Assembly (NCBI GenBank): GCA_002372315.1
Contig: DFFU01000004.1
Span: forward strand, 34,750-98,749
Reading direction: 5' to 3'
DNA from: Alphaproteobacteria bacterium UBA3768
GTDB lineage: Bacteria; Pseudomonadota; Alphaproteobacteria; CAAHEQ01; UBA3637
Length of the DNA: 64,000 bases
Below, in pieces: positions 7,663 to 15,948 of the stretch. Each line of letters opens with the position of its first letter. The stretch's first letter is position 1. The notes under the pieces are model-generated. The model did not search any database. It saw nothing but the letters and a program-made list of their open reading frames with translations, and was not told the DNA's origin. The position numbers were made by a program, and so were the translations under genes.

Positions 7663-9144
7663 TTATTCTTCATCATTTTGATACACTGAAAAATATTTTT
7701 GAATAGCTGTATTGTTGATTTTTACATGAAAGTCAGCAGCATAACTTTGTTGAAGTGCATTCAACAGGTCTGCTGTATACATTCTTCGTGCACTATCCTT
7801 TTCTTGTTGTGAAAGCGTTGTTGTATTTTGAATGATCTGATTAACCACAATAATCCATGTACCATTTTGGTAGGGATAAGATTGTACATTTTGATAACCT
7901 TGTTTTTGGGCAAATAATGAGGGTAACAGCTCAATAGGTACATGTTTAGAATTTGTTTGTTCAACTGTTTCCCACATGGGGTAATATTTTCCCCAACTTT
8001 GCGATTGACTTATTTGTCCTGTCACTTTCTTGACCAATTCTGGTAATTTTTCTTTGCGTTGTTCTGTTGACCATAACTCTATAACTTGATTTTTCACTGT
8101 GTTATATGGTTTGGGTGAAATAGGCGTAATTTTTTCAACTTCAGCCACTAAGAAACCATTAGAATATTCCACAATACTAGATGATTCTTTTTCGGATAAA
8201 GTAAAAATTTCTTGTAAAATTGGATTTTCAGTTAACCTGTTATCTGCTATATTCCCATTTTTATTGCGACCGCTGATATCTATGGTTAAAGTTACGGGCA
8301 AAGGCAATTGCAACCTTTGGGCGGCCTCTTTCAAAGGAATACCTTCACCTAATAAATCCTCTAGGCTCTGAATGCTTTGATACATCAAATCATATGCTTT
8401 ATCTTTTTCTCCTTTAAAGTTGTTGGGTAATATGGATAAAAGCTGAATTGTGCGATATTCTGGATTCATAAATTCTTCTTGATATGCCTCATAATATTCC
8501 TTTAATGTTGTTTCATCTGGATGATCAATTTGAATATCTTTTAGTGCTAAAAAGACAGCCGTAATTTCTCTTTTTTCTTTTTGACTGTTGGCCATCAAGT
8601 CGATAAGTTGTCCATTGTCAGGTTCGATTTTTGATAAAGCATGTGATAAATGTTGTTGTGTGAGTTCTTGTTTTAACTTTTCAGATAGTTGTGTCTGATT
8701 CATTTTCAATTGGCTCATATATGCATAAAATAAATTTGTATCAAAAGTACCTAAGTTATTTTGAAATAACGGATATCTTTCAACATACTTTCGAACGGCT
8801 TCATCAGAGGCTGTTAACCCAATCCTATCAGCAATTTTTTGCGTAATTTTTTCTTGAACTAACTGTTGAATAACCTGATTCAATAGGCCCATTTGTATGG
8901 CTTTTGAGGTTGAAATATTTTGTCCAGTTAAAGTTGAAATTTTATAGCGTTCTTGATTAAGTTGATTATTAATTTGATCAATGGAAATTACATCTGAACC
9001 AACTGTAATGGCCTCATGATCCTTTACAGAAAAACTATTGGATAAACCTCCAAGTCCCCAAAAAACCATCATGCTGATGGCTAAAGAAGCACAAATTATT
9101 TTTGCAACCCAGCTATTTCCAATCTTGTTAAAGAACGTAATCAT
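7663..9144 (-). CDS. ppiD: PpiD/SurA-like periplasmic folding factor
   Basis: 493 residues. A single N-terminal membrane anchor (residues 10-30, WVAKIICASLAISMMVFWGL) precedes a SurA/PpiD-type N-terminal chaperone domain (ITVGSDVISIDQINNQLNQE), then a long helical region and a parvulin-like region around residues 250-370. The parvulin part is weakly conserved, so isomerase activity is doubtful. PpiD helps newly exported proteins leave the Sec channel. The ATG at 9144 is preceded by AAAGGA. It heads a unit with the mitofilin-like gene (20 bp gap) and hemY. Confidence 0.85.
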   Translation of the reverse strand: MITFFNKIGNSWVAKIICASLAISMMVFWGLGGLSNSFSVKDHEAITVGSDVISIDQINNQLNQERYKISTLTGQNISTSKAIQMGLLNQVIQQLVQEKITQKIADRIGLTASDEAVRKYVERYPLFQNNLGTFDTNLFYAYMSQLKMNQTQLSEKLKQELTQQHLSHALSKIEPDNGQLIDLMANSQKEKREITAVFLALKDIQIDHPDETTLKEYYEAYQEEFMNPEYRTIQLLSILPNNFKGEKDKAYDLMYQSIQSLEDLLGEGIPLKEAAQRLQLPLPVTLTIDISGRNKNGNIADNRLTENPILQEIFTLSEKESSSIVEYSNGFLVAEVEKITPISPKPYNTVKNQVIELWSTEQRKEKLPELVKKVTGQISQSQSWGKYYPMWETVEQTNSKHVPIELLPSLFAQKQGYQNVQSYPYQNGTWIIVVNQIIQNTTTLSQQEKDSARRMYTADLLNALQQSYAADFHVKINNTAIQKYFSVYQNDEE

Positions 9145-9169
9145 GTGAATATCCTTTCTATCACGACTT

Positions 9170-9198
9170 ATCTTAAACAAAAATAAGTGAAAAAGCAA
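9170..9198 (-). promoter_or_regulatory. Predicted promoter for ppiD operon
   Basis: On the minus strand TTGCTT (9193-9198), a 17-bp spacer and TAAGAT (9170-9175), about 25 bp before the ppiD start. Confidence 0.4.
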
Positions 9199-9214
9199 GC
9201 ACTTTTTATTTTTC

Positions 9215-9243
9215 TTGATTTTTTGTCAAAGCTGTGGTATGAA
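9215..9243 (+). promoter_or_regulatory. Predicted promoter for glgB
   Basis: TTGATT (9215-9220), a 17-bp spacer and TATGAA (9238-9243). The leader that follows is very short and contains the G-tract at 9259-9266. Confidence 0.4.
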
Positions 9244-9258
9244 TGTTCAAAAATTTTT

Positions 9259-9266
9259 GGGGGGGG
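9259..9266 (+). repeat. Homopolymer G8 in the glgB ribosome binding site
   Basis: Eight consecutive G residues end three bases before the chosen glgB ATG and form its Shine-Dalgarno region. Long G runs are rare in such A+T-rich DNA and are prone to slippage. Confidence 0.8.
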
Positions 9267-9269
9267 AAG

Positions 9270-11465
9270 ATGGCAAATTTATCAGCTTATGAGATTAAAG
9301 TTTTACAGTGTGGTCAATTAAAAGGGGATCCTTTTTCTGTTTTAGGTATGCATGAGGGCAGTGCTGGTGAAGGATTAGTTATTCGGACTGTTCAACCGCA
9401 AGCCAAAGAGGTATTTGTTTTGAATGAAAATGGAGAAAATTTAGGACAAATGAATCGTGTGGGGCAGGGGATATTTCAATTGGATCTTGTTGATAAAAAA
9501 GAGTTTTTCCCCTATCAATTCAAAATTAAACTCTATGATGATAAGACCTATGAAGTGGAGGATCCTTATCGTTTTTGGCCTGTATTATCGGATTTGGATC
9601 TGTATTTATATGGGGAAGGCCAACATTGGCAAATATACGAAAAATTAGGGGCGCATTTGATAAAGCATCAAGGAGTGGATGGTGTTTTTTTTGCTGTATG
9701 GGCACCTAATGCCTCTCGTGTAAGTGTTGTGGGCAATTTTAACGGATGGGATGGTCGACGCCATTTGATGCGTCCACGTGGTAGCAGTGGTATTTGGGAA
9801 CTGTTTATCCCCGGCCTTAAAGAATGGGATATTTATAAATATGAGCTTTTGGATAAAGAAGGGCGCTTGCTGCCACTAAAATCTGATCCCTTTGCGTTCG
9901 CATCGGAATTGCGTCCAAAATCAGGGAGTTTGGTCTATGATAATTCCACTTATCAATGGCATGATGAAAGTTGGATGAAAAAACGTTCCGAAAACATTCA
10001 ATCACGCGATAAGCCAATCAGTATTTATGAGGTCCATTTGGGGTCTTGGAAACGTAAAAATGATAATCAATATATGAGCTATTTAGATTTAGCAAAAGAA
10101 TTACCTGAGTATGTTAAACAAATGGGATATACACATGTGGAATTCTTGCCTGTATCCGAGTTTCCTTTTGATGGTAGTTGGGGATATCAGGTGATTGGTA
10201 TGTATGCACCGACCAGTCGTTATGGAACACCCGGAGATTTTAAATATTTAATTGATTGCTTACATCAAGCAGGAATAGGGGTTATTATAGATTGGGTCCC
10301 AGGACATTTTCCTAAAGATGCTTTTGGACTAATCAATTTTGATGGGACAGCTCTTTATGAACACGCAGATCCGCGCAAAGGTGAGCACAAAGATTGGGGA
10401 ACAAAAATTTATAATTATGGGCGTAATGAAGTTTCCAACTTTTTATTGGCGAATGCGCTTTATTGGTTACGTATATTTCATGTGGATGGTTTGCGTGTTG
10501 ATGCTGTTGCCAGCATGCTTTATTTGGATTATTCTCGTAAGCGTGGAGAGTGGATTCCCAATCAATATGGAGGGCATGAAAACTTGGAAGCTATTCAATT
10601 TTTACGTCGTCTAAACGAACTTGTTTATGGGGAAAATTCTGGTGCCATTACTATTGCAGAAGAATCAACTGCATGGCCGATGGTGTCTCGCCCCGTTTAT
10701 GTAGGGGGGCTGGGTTTTGGATACAAATGGAATATGGGATGGATGCACGATACTTTAAATTATATGTCCCAAAATCCAATTTACCGTAAATTCCATCAAA
10801 ATGAATTGACTTTCAGTTTTTTGTATGCTTTCACGGAAAACTTTGTTTTGCCCCTGTCGCATGATGAGGTAGTACATGGGAAAGGTACTATTTTGAATCG
10901 TATGCCCGGTGATGAATGGCAAAAATTTGCGAATTTGCGTGCCTATTATGGTTATATGTATATGCACCCGGGAAAGAAACTTTTGTTTATGGGACAAGAA
11001 TGGGGGGCAACGAAAGAGTGGAACTATATGACTGGATTGCAATGGGATTTATTACAATATCCAGTCCATAGCGGTGTTCAAAAACTGGTTAAAGATTTGA
11101 ATCATTTTTATAAAACACATCCTGAACTTTATGAATTAGATGAGGAAGGGGCTGGTTTTGAATGGATTAATGGTTCTGATACTGAAAATTCATGCCTGAC
11201 TTTTATGCGAAAAAATAAAAAGGGGGATACACTAGTGGTGGCCATGAATTTAACACCAGTTCCGCGTTATGATTATAAAATTGGCGTTAATCAATCGGGA
11301 AGGTATTGTGAAGTTTTAAATACTGATTTGTCTGTTTATGGAGGTAGCAATGTACATAATTTGGATGAAATTCAATCCATAGAGCCTGGTTGGGACTTTA
11401 AAAAATATCAGATCAGAGTTGTATTACCACCACTTTCCATGGTGTGTTTTCAATTAAAAAAGTAG
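9270..11465 (+). CDS. glgB: 1,4-alpha-glucan branching enzyme
   Basis: 731 residues, GH13 subfamily 9 type. Domain order: an N-terminal beta-sandwich module, CBM48 (FFAVWAPNASRVSVVGNFNGW, then D), the catalytic barrel and a C-terminal beta domain. Catalytic landmarks: GLRVDAVASMLY with the nucleophile Asp, ITIAEEST with the acid Glu, and LSHDEVVHGK with the transition-state Asp. It introduces alpha-1,6 branches into glycogen. The start at 9270 is preceded by a G-rich site; an in-frame ATG at 9243 is possible but overlaps the predicted -10 box. Synthase and pyrophosphorylase genes are not in the window; the debranching enzyme glgX is 0.85 kb downstream. Confidence 0.96.
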   Translation: MANLSAYEIKVLQCGQLKGDPFSVLGMHEGSAGEGLVIRTVQPQAKEVFVLNENGENLGQMNRVGQGIFQLDLVDKKEFFPYQFKIKLYDDKTYEVEDPYRFWPVLSDLDLYLYGEGQHWQIYEKLGAHLIKHQGVDGVFFAVWAPNASRVSVVGNFNGWDGRRHLMRPRGSSGIWELFIPGLKEWDIYKYELLDKEGRLLPLKSDPFAFASELRPKSGSLVYDNSTYQWHDESWMKKRSENIQSRDKPISIYEVHLGSWKRKNDNQYMSYLDLAKELPEYVKQMGYTHVEFLPVSEFPFDGSWGYQVIGMYAPTSRYGTPGDFKYLIDCLHQAGIGVIIDWVPGHFPKDAFGLINFDGTALYEHADPRKGEHKDWGTKIYNYGRNEVSNFLLANALYWLRIFHVDGLRVDAVASMLYLDYSRKRGEWIPNQYGGHENLEAIQFLRRLNELVYGENSGAITIAEESTAWPMVSRPVYVGGLGFGYKWNMGWMHDTLNYMSQNPIYRKFHQNELTFSFLYAFTENFVLPLSHDEVVHGKGTILNRMPGDEWQKFANLRAYYGYMYMHPGKKLLFMGQEWGATKEWNYMTGLQWDLLQYPVHSGVQKLVKDLNHFYKTHPELYELDEEGAGFEWINGSDTENSCLTFMRKNKKGDTLVVAMNLTPVPRYDYKIGVNQSGRYCEVLNTDLSVYGGSNVHNLDEIQSIEPGWDFKKYQIRVVLPPLSMVCFQLKK

Positions 11466-12224
11466 TTATTCAAATGTATAGCCATCAAATGACAATTTTG
11501 TAATCAAAAGCTGACGACAAAGTCCTGTTTTTCGTCCTCCAGCTAATTGCTTTGAAATTTGTCCTGGTGTAATGGCTGATTCAAAGCGTTGATAGCTTAA
11601 TTTCCCTGTGCCATTCCAATACATTAAATATCCTTCAATATGGGCAATATCACCCGCTTTTAAAATATCAATACCTCTCTGAATATTAAGATTTGCGGCA
11701 ACAGAATGATTGTTATTGATGTCAGAATGAGCATCTTTAAAGATTTCTTTGTTACAAGTTTGGTAACCTGTATAGGTTGTCCATAATAATCTGTATTCGT
11801 GTTCAAAGGAAAAACATTGAGGGTTTTGTCCACTTAATCCTGTAGCTGTTGATATATCTTGAGGAACAACAGCATCATAAAGGGCTGCACCTTCATGGGA
11901 ACGATACCAAGTTCCCAAGCTGGAGTAACGATCTATATACACAATGCGCGTCGTTGTTTCAAAACGCTTAATAGTCTGAACCTCAATATTGTACCCATTG
12001 ATATTTAAGGGAATAACTTTTTGTTCGGGGATATCTATAAAAGAATCATGTTCGCTGATTTGTAAGATTTGCTTGTTTGGTTTGCCATAAAGTTTTTGAT
12101 AAATTGGTCTTTTTAAAAAACAATTACTTACATAAAAAAACAATATTCCTCCGGCTATTGCTTTTAACATAAAGCCAGGTGATATTTGACAAAGTATCCA
12201 AATTTGTCTTAAATATTTCAACAT
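11466..12224 (-). CDS. Unknown membrane-anchored protein between glgB and glgX
   Basis: 252 residues. One hydrophobic segment near residues 18-36 (FMLKAIAGGILFFYVSNCFL) acts as an uncleaved anchor, leaving about 210 residues outside the cytoplasm if the positive-inside rule holds. Recognisable features are an 'IDRYSSLGTWYRSHEGA' stretch, a central Asn/His-rich DINNNHSVAANLNI segment, and a C-terminal GDIAHIEGYLMYW ... SYQRFESAITPGQI region with two late Cys. I do not recognise the family. It is read against the two glycogen genes and its stop abuts the glgB stop, so it is not in their operon. Function unknown. Confidence 0.75.
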   Translation of the reverse strand: MLKYLRQIWILCQISPGFMLKAIAGGILFFYVSNCFLKRPIYQKLYGKPNKQILQISEHDSFIDIPEQKVIPLNINGYNIEVQTIKRFETTTRIVYIDRYSSLGTWYRSHEGAALYDAVVPQDISTATGLSGQNPQCFSFEHEYRLLWTTYTGYQTCNKEIFKDAHSDINNNHSVAANLNIQRGIDILKAGDIAHIEGYLMYWNGTGKLSYQRFESAITPGQISKQLAGGRKTGLCRQLLITKLSFDGYTFE

Positions 12225-12268
12225 AAGATTGTATTATCAGAAAAAATGATTAAAAAGCAAGATTTTCT

Positions 12269-12297
12269 TTGCAAAATTTAAAAAAATAAATTATATT
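12269..12297 (+). promoter_or_regulatory. Predicted promoter for glgX
   Basis: TTGCAA (12269-12274), a 17-bp spacer and TATATT (12292-12297), just before the glgX start. Confidence 0.45.
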
Positions 12298-12314
12298 TAT
12301 GCGTGGGAGATAAA

Positions 12315-14354
12315 ATGAATTTAGAGGTTTTACCTGGATTGCCATATCCCTTAGGGGCAAATTACGATGGAAAAGGTGTTAATTTCGCCTTGTTTTCTGC
12401 ACATGCAACCCGTGTTCAATTGTGCCTCTTTGATGCAAATGGTCAAAATGAAAGACGCATTGATTTACCCCGTTACACGGATGAGGTTTGGCATGGTTAC
12501 ATTAAAAGTTTGCAGTGGGGACAAAGATATGCTTATCGGGTTTATGGACCCTATGAACCGGAAAAAGGGTTACGCTTTAATCCGAATAAATTATTGTTGG
12601 ATCCTTATGCTAAAAAATTGACAGGTCCTATTATGGCGCATAATTCTCAATTGGGGTATAATTTGAAATCAGACAAGGCCGACTTATCGTACTCTAAATT
12701 GAATGACGCAAATTATGTACCAAAATGTGTTGTTGTGGATGATAATTATTTCCAGTGGAAAGATTCACAAAAACCAAAGCACAATTGGGATGAGGAAGTA
12801 ATTTACGAAACGCATGTAAAGGGGTTTACTGCTTTAAATCCAGATGTTGATAAAGCATTTCGTGGTACTTTTAAGGGACTTTCTCAACCTAAAGTGATTG
12901 AGTACTTAAAATCGTTACAAATTTCGGCGGTTGAACTGTTACCCATTGCAACGTTTATGACACCAGGGCATTTGACACAAAAGAGATTAACAAATTATTG
13001 GGGATACGATCCAGTTTTGTTCATGTGCCCATATACCCCTTACATGTTTAATGGCAGTACATCAGAATTAAAAATGGCTGTGCATACCTTGCACGAAGCG
13101 GGGATAGAAGTTATTTTAGATGTTGTTTTTAATCACACAGCAGAAGGAAATCAGTTGGGACCAACACTTTGCTATCGAGGGATAGATAATACGGTTTATT
13201 ATCGTATTAATTCCGAAAATCCGCGTTATTATAACGATACAACAGGGTGTGGCGCCAGCTTTAACCTTGGACATCCTAGAGTTTTGCAGTTGGTGATGGA
13301 TTCACTCAGGTATTGGGCGGATAATATGCAAATTGATGGCTTTCGTTTTGATTTGGCAACGACTTTGGCGCGTGATGATGCCAATACCTTTACACAAAAC
13401 AGTGATTTTTTGGGAGTTGTGCAGCAAGATCCTGTTTTGCAGCGTTTGAAATTGATTGCTGAACCATGGGACTTGGGAAATGGCGGTTATCAAGTAGGTG
13501 GTTTTCGTCCAGGATGGGCTGAGTGGAATGATAAATTCCGTGATACAGTACGTCGTTTTTGGAGAGGAGATGAAGGCCAAGCATCTGATTTTGCAAAACG
13601 CATAACAGCCTCATCTGATTTGTATCAGCGTAATGGGCGTAAACCTTGGGAATCTATTAATTTTATAACAGCGCATGATGGTTTTTCATTGGCAGATCTT
13701 GTTTCTTATAACCAAAAACATAATGAGGCCAACAAGGAAAATAACCATGATGGTGCGGATAACAATTATTCTTGGAACAGTTCTGTGGAAGGAAAAACAA
13801 ACGATAAATCAATTTTAAAAAATCGTGAGCAAAGAGCACGTTCCATGATGGCATCACTTTTACTATCTTTTGGTACGCCAATGCTTAGGGCTGGCGATGA
13901 AATACTACAATCACACAATGGTAATAATAATCTTTATGCTCAGGATAATGCGCTTTCTTGGATTGATTGGACTCACCTTGCACCAGCAGGTGGCAGGATG
14001 CTAGATTTTGTGCGACAATTGATGTCTTTTCGCCGGGCTCATCCAATTATGTCTTACTTCGACTTTTTTAAACCCGAAACATTTGAATGGTTTAAACCGA
14101 ATGGAGAATTGATGAAAACTGAAGATTGGGCAAACTATGTGCGTAGTCTTTCATATCGCATTCGCCAAAAATCGGGTGATTTATTCTTTATATTTAATGC
14201 CTACTGTGAGGATATTCAATGGATTTTACCACAAACTAGGCGTGGTTATCATTGGCAGATTTCCTTAAATAGTTCACTGCAAGATATTGAAAATATTGAT
14301 GAAAAAATTATTGTTCCAGCATGGAGTGTGCTTGTTTTTGAAGAAGTAAAATAA
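12315..14354 (+). CDS. glgX: Glycogen debranching enzyme GlgX
   Basis: 679 residues, GH13 subfamily 11 (isoamylase/GlgX type). An N-terminal CBM48-like module (LPYPLGANYDGKGVNFALFS) is followed by the catalytic barrel: VIYETHVKGFT, VVFNHTAEG, DGFRFDLATTL with the nucleophile Asp, LIAEPWDLG with the acid Glu, and FITAHDGFSLADL with the stabilising Asp. It hydrolyses alpha-1,6 branches of phosphorylase-limit glycogen. I chose the ATG at 12315, preceded by GGGAG; a GTG at 12303 is also in frame. Together with glgB it indicates glycogen storage and use. Confidence 0.96.
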   Translation: MNLEVLPGLPYPLGANYDGKGVNFALFSAHATRVQLCLFDANGQNERRIDLPRYTDEVWHGYIKSLQWGQRYAYRVYGPYEPEKGLRFNPNKLLLDPYAKKLTGPIMAHNSQLGYNLKSDKADLSYSKLNDANYVPKCVVVDDNYFQWKDSQKPKHNWDEEVIYETHVKGFTALNPDVDKAFRGTFKGLSQPKVIEYLKSLQISAVELLPIATFMTPGHLTQKRLTNYWGYDPVLFMCPYTPYMFNGSTSELKMAVHTLHEAGIEVILDVVFNHTAEGNQLGPTLCYRGIDNTVYYRINSENPRYYNDTTGCGASFNLGHPRVLQLVMDSLRYWADNMQIDGFRFDLATTLARDDANTFTQNSDFLGVVQQDPVLQRLKLIAEPWDLGNGGYQVGGFRPGWAEWNDKFRDTVRRFWRGDEGQASDFAKRITASSDLYQRNGRKPWESINFITAHDGFSLADLVSYNQKHNEANKENNHDGADNNYSWNSSVEGKTNDKSILKNREQRARSMMASLLLSFGTPMLRAGDEILQSHNGNNNLYAQDNALSWIDWTHLAPAGGRMLDFVRQLMSFRRAHPIMSYFDFFKPETFEWFKPNGELMKTEDWANYVRSLSYRIRQKSGDLFFIFNAYCEDIQWILPQTRRGYHWQISLNSSLQDIENIDEKIIVPAWSVLVFEEVK

Positions 14355-14380
14355 AAATTAAAAAAAATATAAAAAATGAT

Positions 14381-14408
14381 TGACATTTTAAAATACTTCG
14401 CATATAAT
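14381..14408 (+). promoter_or_regulatory. Consensus promoter for tRNA-Lys
   Basis: Perfect TTGACA (14381-14386) and TATAAT (14403-14408) with a 16-bp spacer, ending 10 bp before the mature tRNA. Confidence 0.85.
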
Positions 14409-14418
14409 ATCCCCCATT

Positions 14419-14494
14419 GAGTGCGTAGCTCAGCTGGTAGAGCACCTGACTTTTAATCAGGTGGCCGAGGGTTCGAATCCCTCCGCGCTCACCA
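14419..14494 (+). tRNA. tRNA-Lys (anticodon TTT), CCA encoded
   Basis: 76 nt. The acceptor arm GAGTGCG pairs with CGCGCTC (one G-T), the anticodon stem CCTGA/TCAGG holds the loop CTTTTAA with anticodon TTT, and the T arm contains GGTTCGAATCC. The discriminator A and CCA end are encoded. Confidence 0.97.
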
Positions 14495-14503
14495 TTTTGA
14501 ACA

Positions 14504-14533
14504 AGTCGCCTGAAAAGGCGACTTTTTCTTTTA
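14504..14533 (+). terminator. Terminator of tRNA-Lys
   Basis: AGTCGCC (14504-14510) pairs with GGCGACT (14517-14523), followed by TTTTCTTTT. It ends the tRNA-Lys transcript. The 160 bp after it to 14695 hold no gene I can support. Confidence 0.85.
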
Positions 14534-14695
14534 TTTACAAGCTTTTAAGCTGGTTCGATTGGAACAAAGCCAAAAAGTGCCTCTTTTCATCAACAATCGA
14601 ACTCATCATCTTGAAAGTGCTTGATTTTATTACATTTCACATTTTTAGCGCTTTTTGACAGCCTCTGAAACACTCGAACTTTTAGAGGTGATTTT

Positions 14696-15256
14696 TTAAA
14701 TCTTTTTTGTCTTTTTCAAAAAATTTAAAAATCCTTTGATATAAGGTTCTGGAACGTTGAAAGGTATTTGTATACTCTTACCATATAACTTAAAACTCAT
14801 TCCTGTTTTATGATTTTTAATATAAGCTTGCGTAAGATCTAAAGTATAAATTTCCTCTGTAATAGCTTGACCATAAACCACTGTTTTTACATCTGAGCTA
14901 TATCTTTCTAGTGGAAATTTTTTCCCTTCTGAATCATAGGCGTATTCAAAAAATGACCAACCATGATTGTTGAGATATTGGAAAATTAGTGAAATTTTTG
15001 TGTTAGAGTTTTTGGTTTCCGATAGAAAACGGTAATTGATTGATTTATTGCTATCGAAGAGCTTATGCTCTGCACCTTCAGTCGTCCAACTGGAAGATAC
15101 CCATTCAGCTTTACAAGTTGTTGTTTTTGAAAAATTATCCTCTTCGCATAAAATGGTATTTTCTGCACTTTCTTCATTTGTAAGATAATCTGGAATCGTG
15201 CTTGTGCATCCAACAAGAACAAACGATAAGATGAGTGATGTTAGATATTTTTTCAT
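14696..15256 (-). CDS. Predicted lipoprotein, unknown family
   Basis: 186 residues with a lipoprotein signal peptide: KKYLTSLILSFVLVGC with the lipobox LVGC at residues 13-16 or so. The mature part is a mixed sequence with 'TTCKAEWVSSSW', 'YRFLSETKNSNTKISLIFQYL', and a later FKLYGKSIQIPF near the C-terminus; no family is recognised. I chose the ATG at 15256, preceded by AAGGAG, which puts the signal peptide right at the N-terminus. It lies just downstream of tRNA-Lys on the opposite strand, in a stretch with other lineage-specific or decayed sequence. Probably an envelope lipoprotein. Confidence 0.8.
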   Translation of the reverse strand: MKKYLTSLILSFVLVGCTSTIPDYLTNEESAENTILCEEDNFSKTTTCKAEWVSSSWTTEGAEHKLFDSNKSINYRFLSETKNSNTKISLIFQYLNNHGWSFFEYAYDSEGKKFPLERYSSDVKTVVYGQAITEEIYTLDLTQAYIKNHKTGMSFKLYGKSIQIPFNVPEPYIKGFLNFLKKTKKI

Positions 15257-15381
15257 ATTTGCTCCTTTTTGCCTAAATATTATCTTATAGCAGGATAAAA
15301 TGCAATATATTTTGTTATGATAATAAAAAAATTTCGAATTATCTATAATGATGCCCAAAAAGAACAGAATGTCGCTTTATA

Positions 15382-15410
15382 TTGACTTTTGGACAAAAAT
15401 AAGCTATAAA
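15382..15410 (+). promoter_or_regulatory. Predicted promoter for the 49-aa gene
   Basis: TTGACT (15382-15387), a 17-bp spacer and TATAAA (15405-15410), 28 bp before the ATG. Confidence 0.6.
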
Positions 15411-15437
15411 AAACTACATAACAATAAGAGGAAACAA

Positions 15438-15587
15438 ATGGACAAAAACGAGTATTTAGAAAAATGTATGTCAGTTGCTAATGTGTTAGCCAAAATTATC
15501 AATGGGATGGATGTATCTCGTGAAGAACGATTGAAGGCGTTTTTAGACGCTGTTGAAGTTTTGAATTACGAAAAATCACTCAAATAG
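15438..15587 (+). CDS. Small acidic/charged protein, 49 residues
   Basis: A short reading frame (MDKNEYLEKCMSVANVLAK to the end NYEKSLK) with an AAGAGGA ribosome binding site and a good promoter upstream. The sequence predicts two short amphipathic helices and one Cys; it has no signal peptide. No family is recognised. The longer frame beginning at 15348 has no ribosome binding site and starts before the promoter, so it is not used. Two terminator-like hairpins follow. The context (own promoter, own terminator) supports a real gene, but its size keeps confidence moderate. Confidence 0.6.
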   Translation: MDKNEYLEKCMSVANVLAKIINGMDVSREERLKAFLDAVEVLNYEKSLK

Positions 15588-15619
15588 CTCGCGTTCGGCA
15601 AGATACCCCTCACCATCTC

Positions 15620-15643
15620 AAAAGCCTTATTTTTCAGGCTTTT
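15620..15643 (+). terminator. Hairpin after the 49-aa gene
   Basis: AAAAGCC (15620-15626) and GGCTTTT (15637-15643) form a 7-bp stem around an A+T loop; the T-run after it is short. Confidence 0.5.
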
Positions 15644-15647
15644 CATA

Positions 15648-15685
15648 AAAAGACTCCTGTTAAACACAAGGGGTCTTTTAATTTT
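15648..15685 (+). terminator. Terminator-like hairpin
   Basis: AAAAGACTCC (15648-15657) pairs with GGGGTCTTTT (15670-15679), one T-G pair, followed by AATTTT. It is the stronger of two hairpins after the 49-aa gene. Confidence 0.6.
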
Positions 15686-15904
15686 ACGAAATCTAATAAA
15701 ATCAATAACTTACAAAATCAAGACATACTCAAAAAAGCCATTATCGCAGATACCCTCAAAAAGTGTGATGCAAAGTGTGATGCATTTTGGAAAAATTCTC
15801 AACTTTTTTCACCGAAATTTCATATTTGGCTTCGTAAAAATGTATTCTATATTGTTTTCAACAAAATGGATACGCGCAATTAAAATTTACATTTTCACCA
15901 ATAA

Positions 15905-15935
15905 AAAAGGACTTGCTAAACAGAAGTCCTTTTGG
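15905..15935 (-). terminator. Terminator of the amidase gene
   Basis: AAAAGGACTT (15905-15914) pairs with AAGTCCTTTT (15924-15933); read leftward the stem is followed by a T-run. It ends the amidase transcript and could also work on the plus strand. Confidence 0.75.
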
Positions 15936-15948
15936 TATTTTTAATCGT

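Larger units (their letters stand above)
15557..15883 (+). pseudogene. Start-less open frame, possible gene relic
   Basis: This stretch of 361 bp after the 49-aa gene has no intact gene. One frame is free of stops for 109 codons (15557-15883) but holds no usable start; its end carries a Cys-Asp-Ala repeat (KKCDAKCDAFW) from the direct repeat TGTGATGCA at 15764-15784. The frame directly after the 49-aa stop is also open to about 15943, which weakens the case, since two long open frames can arise by chance. I cannot assign a family; a decayed integrase tail next to tRNA-Lys is only a guess. Confidence 0.3.

Noticed and set aside
14461..14658. 65-codon frame starting within tRNA-Lys (EGSNPSAL type)
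   Set aside because: A well-known artefact of translating the T arm of a tRNA gene.
15588..15616. Second, degenerate tRNA-Lys 3' end
   Set aside because: Only GTTCG and CCCTC-ACCAT match; no foldable T arm or acceptor, so not listed as a tRNA or attachment site.
15767..15787. Iteron-like TGTGATGCA pair as an origin
   Set aside because: Only two copies, no DnaA boxes or replication gene nearby.
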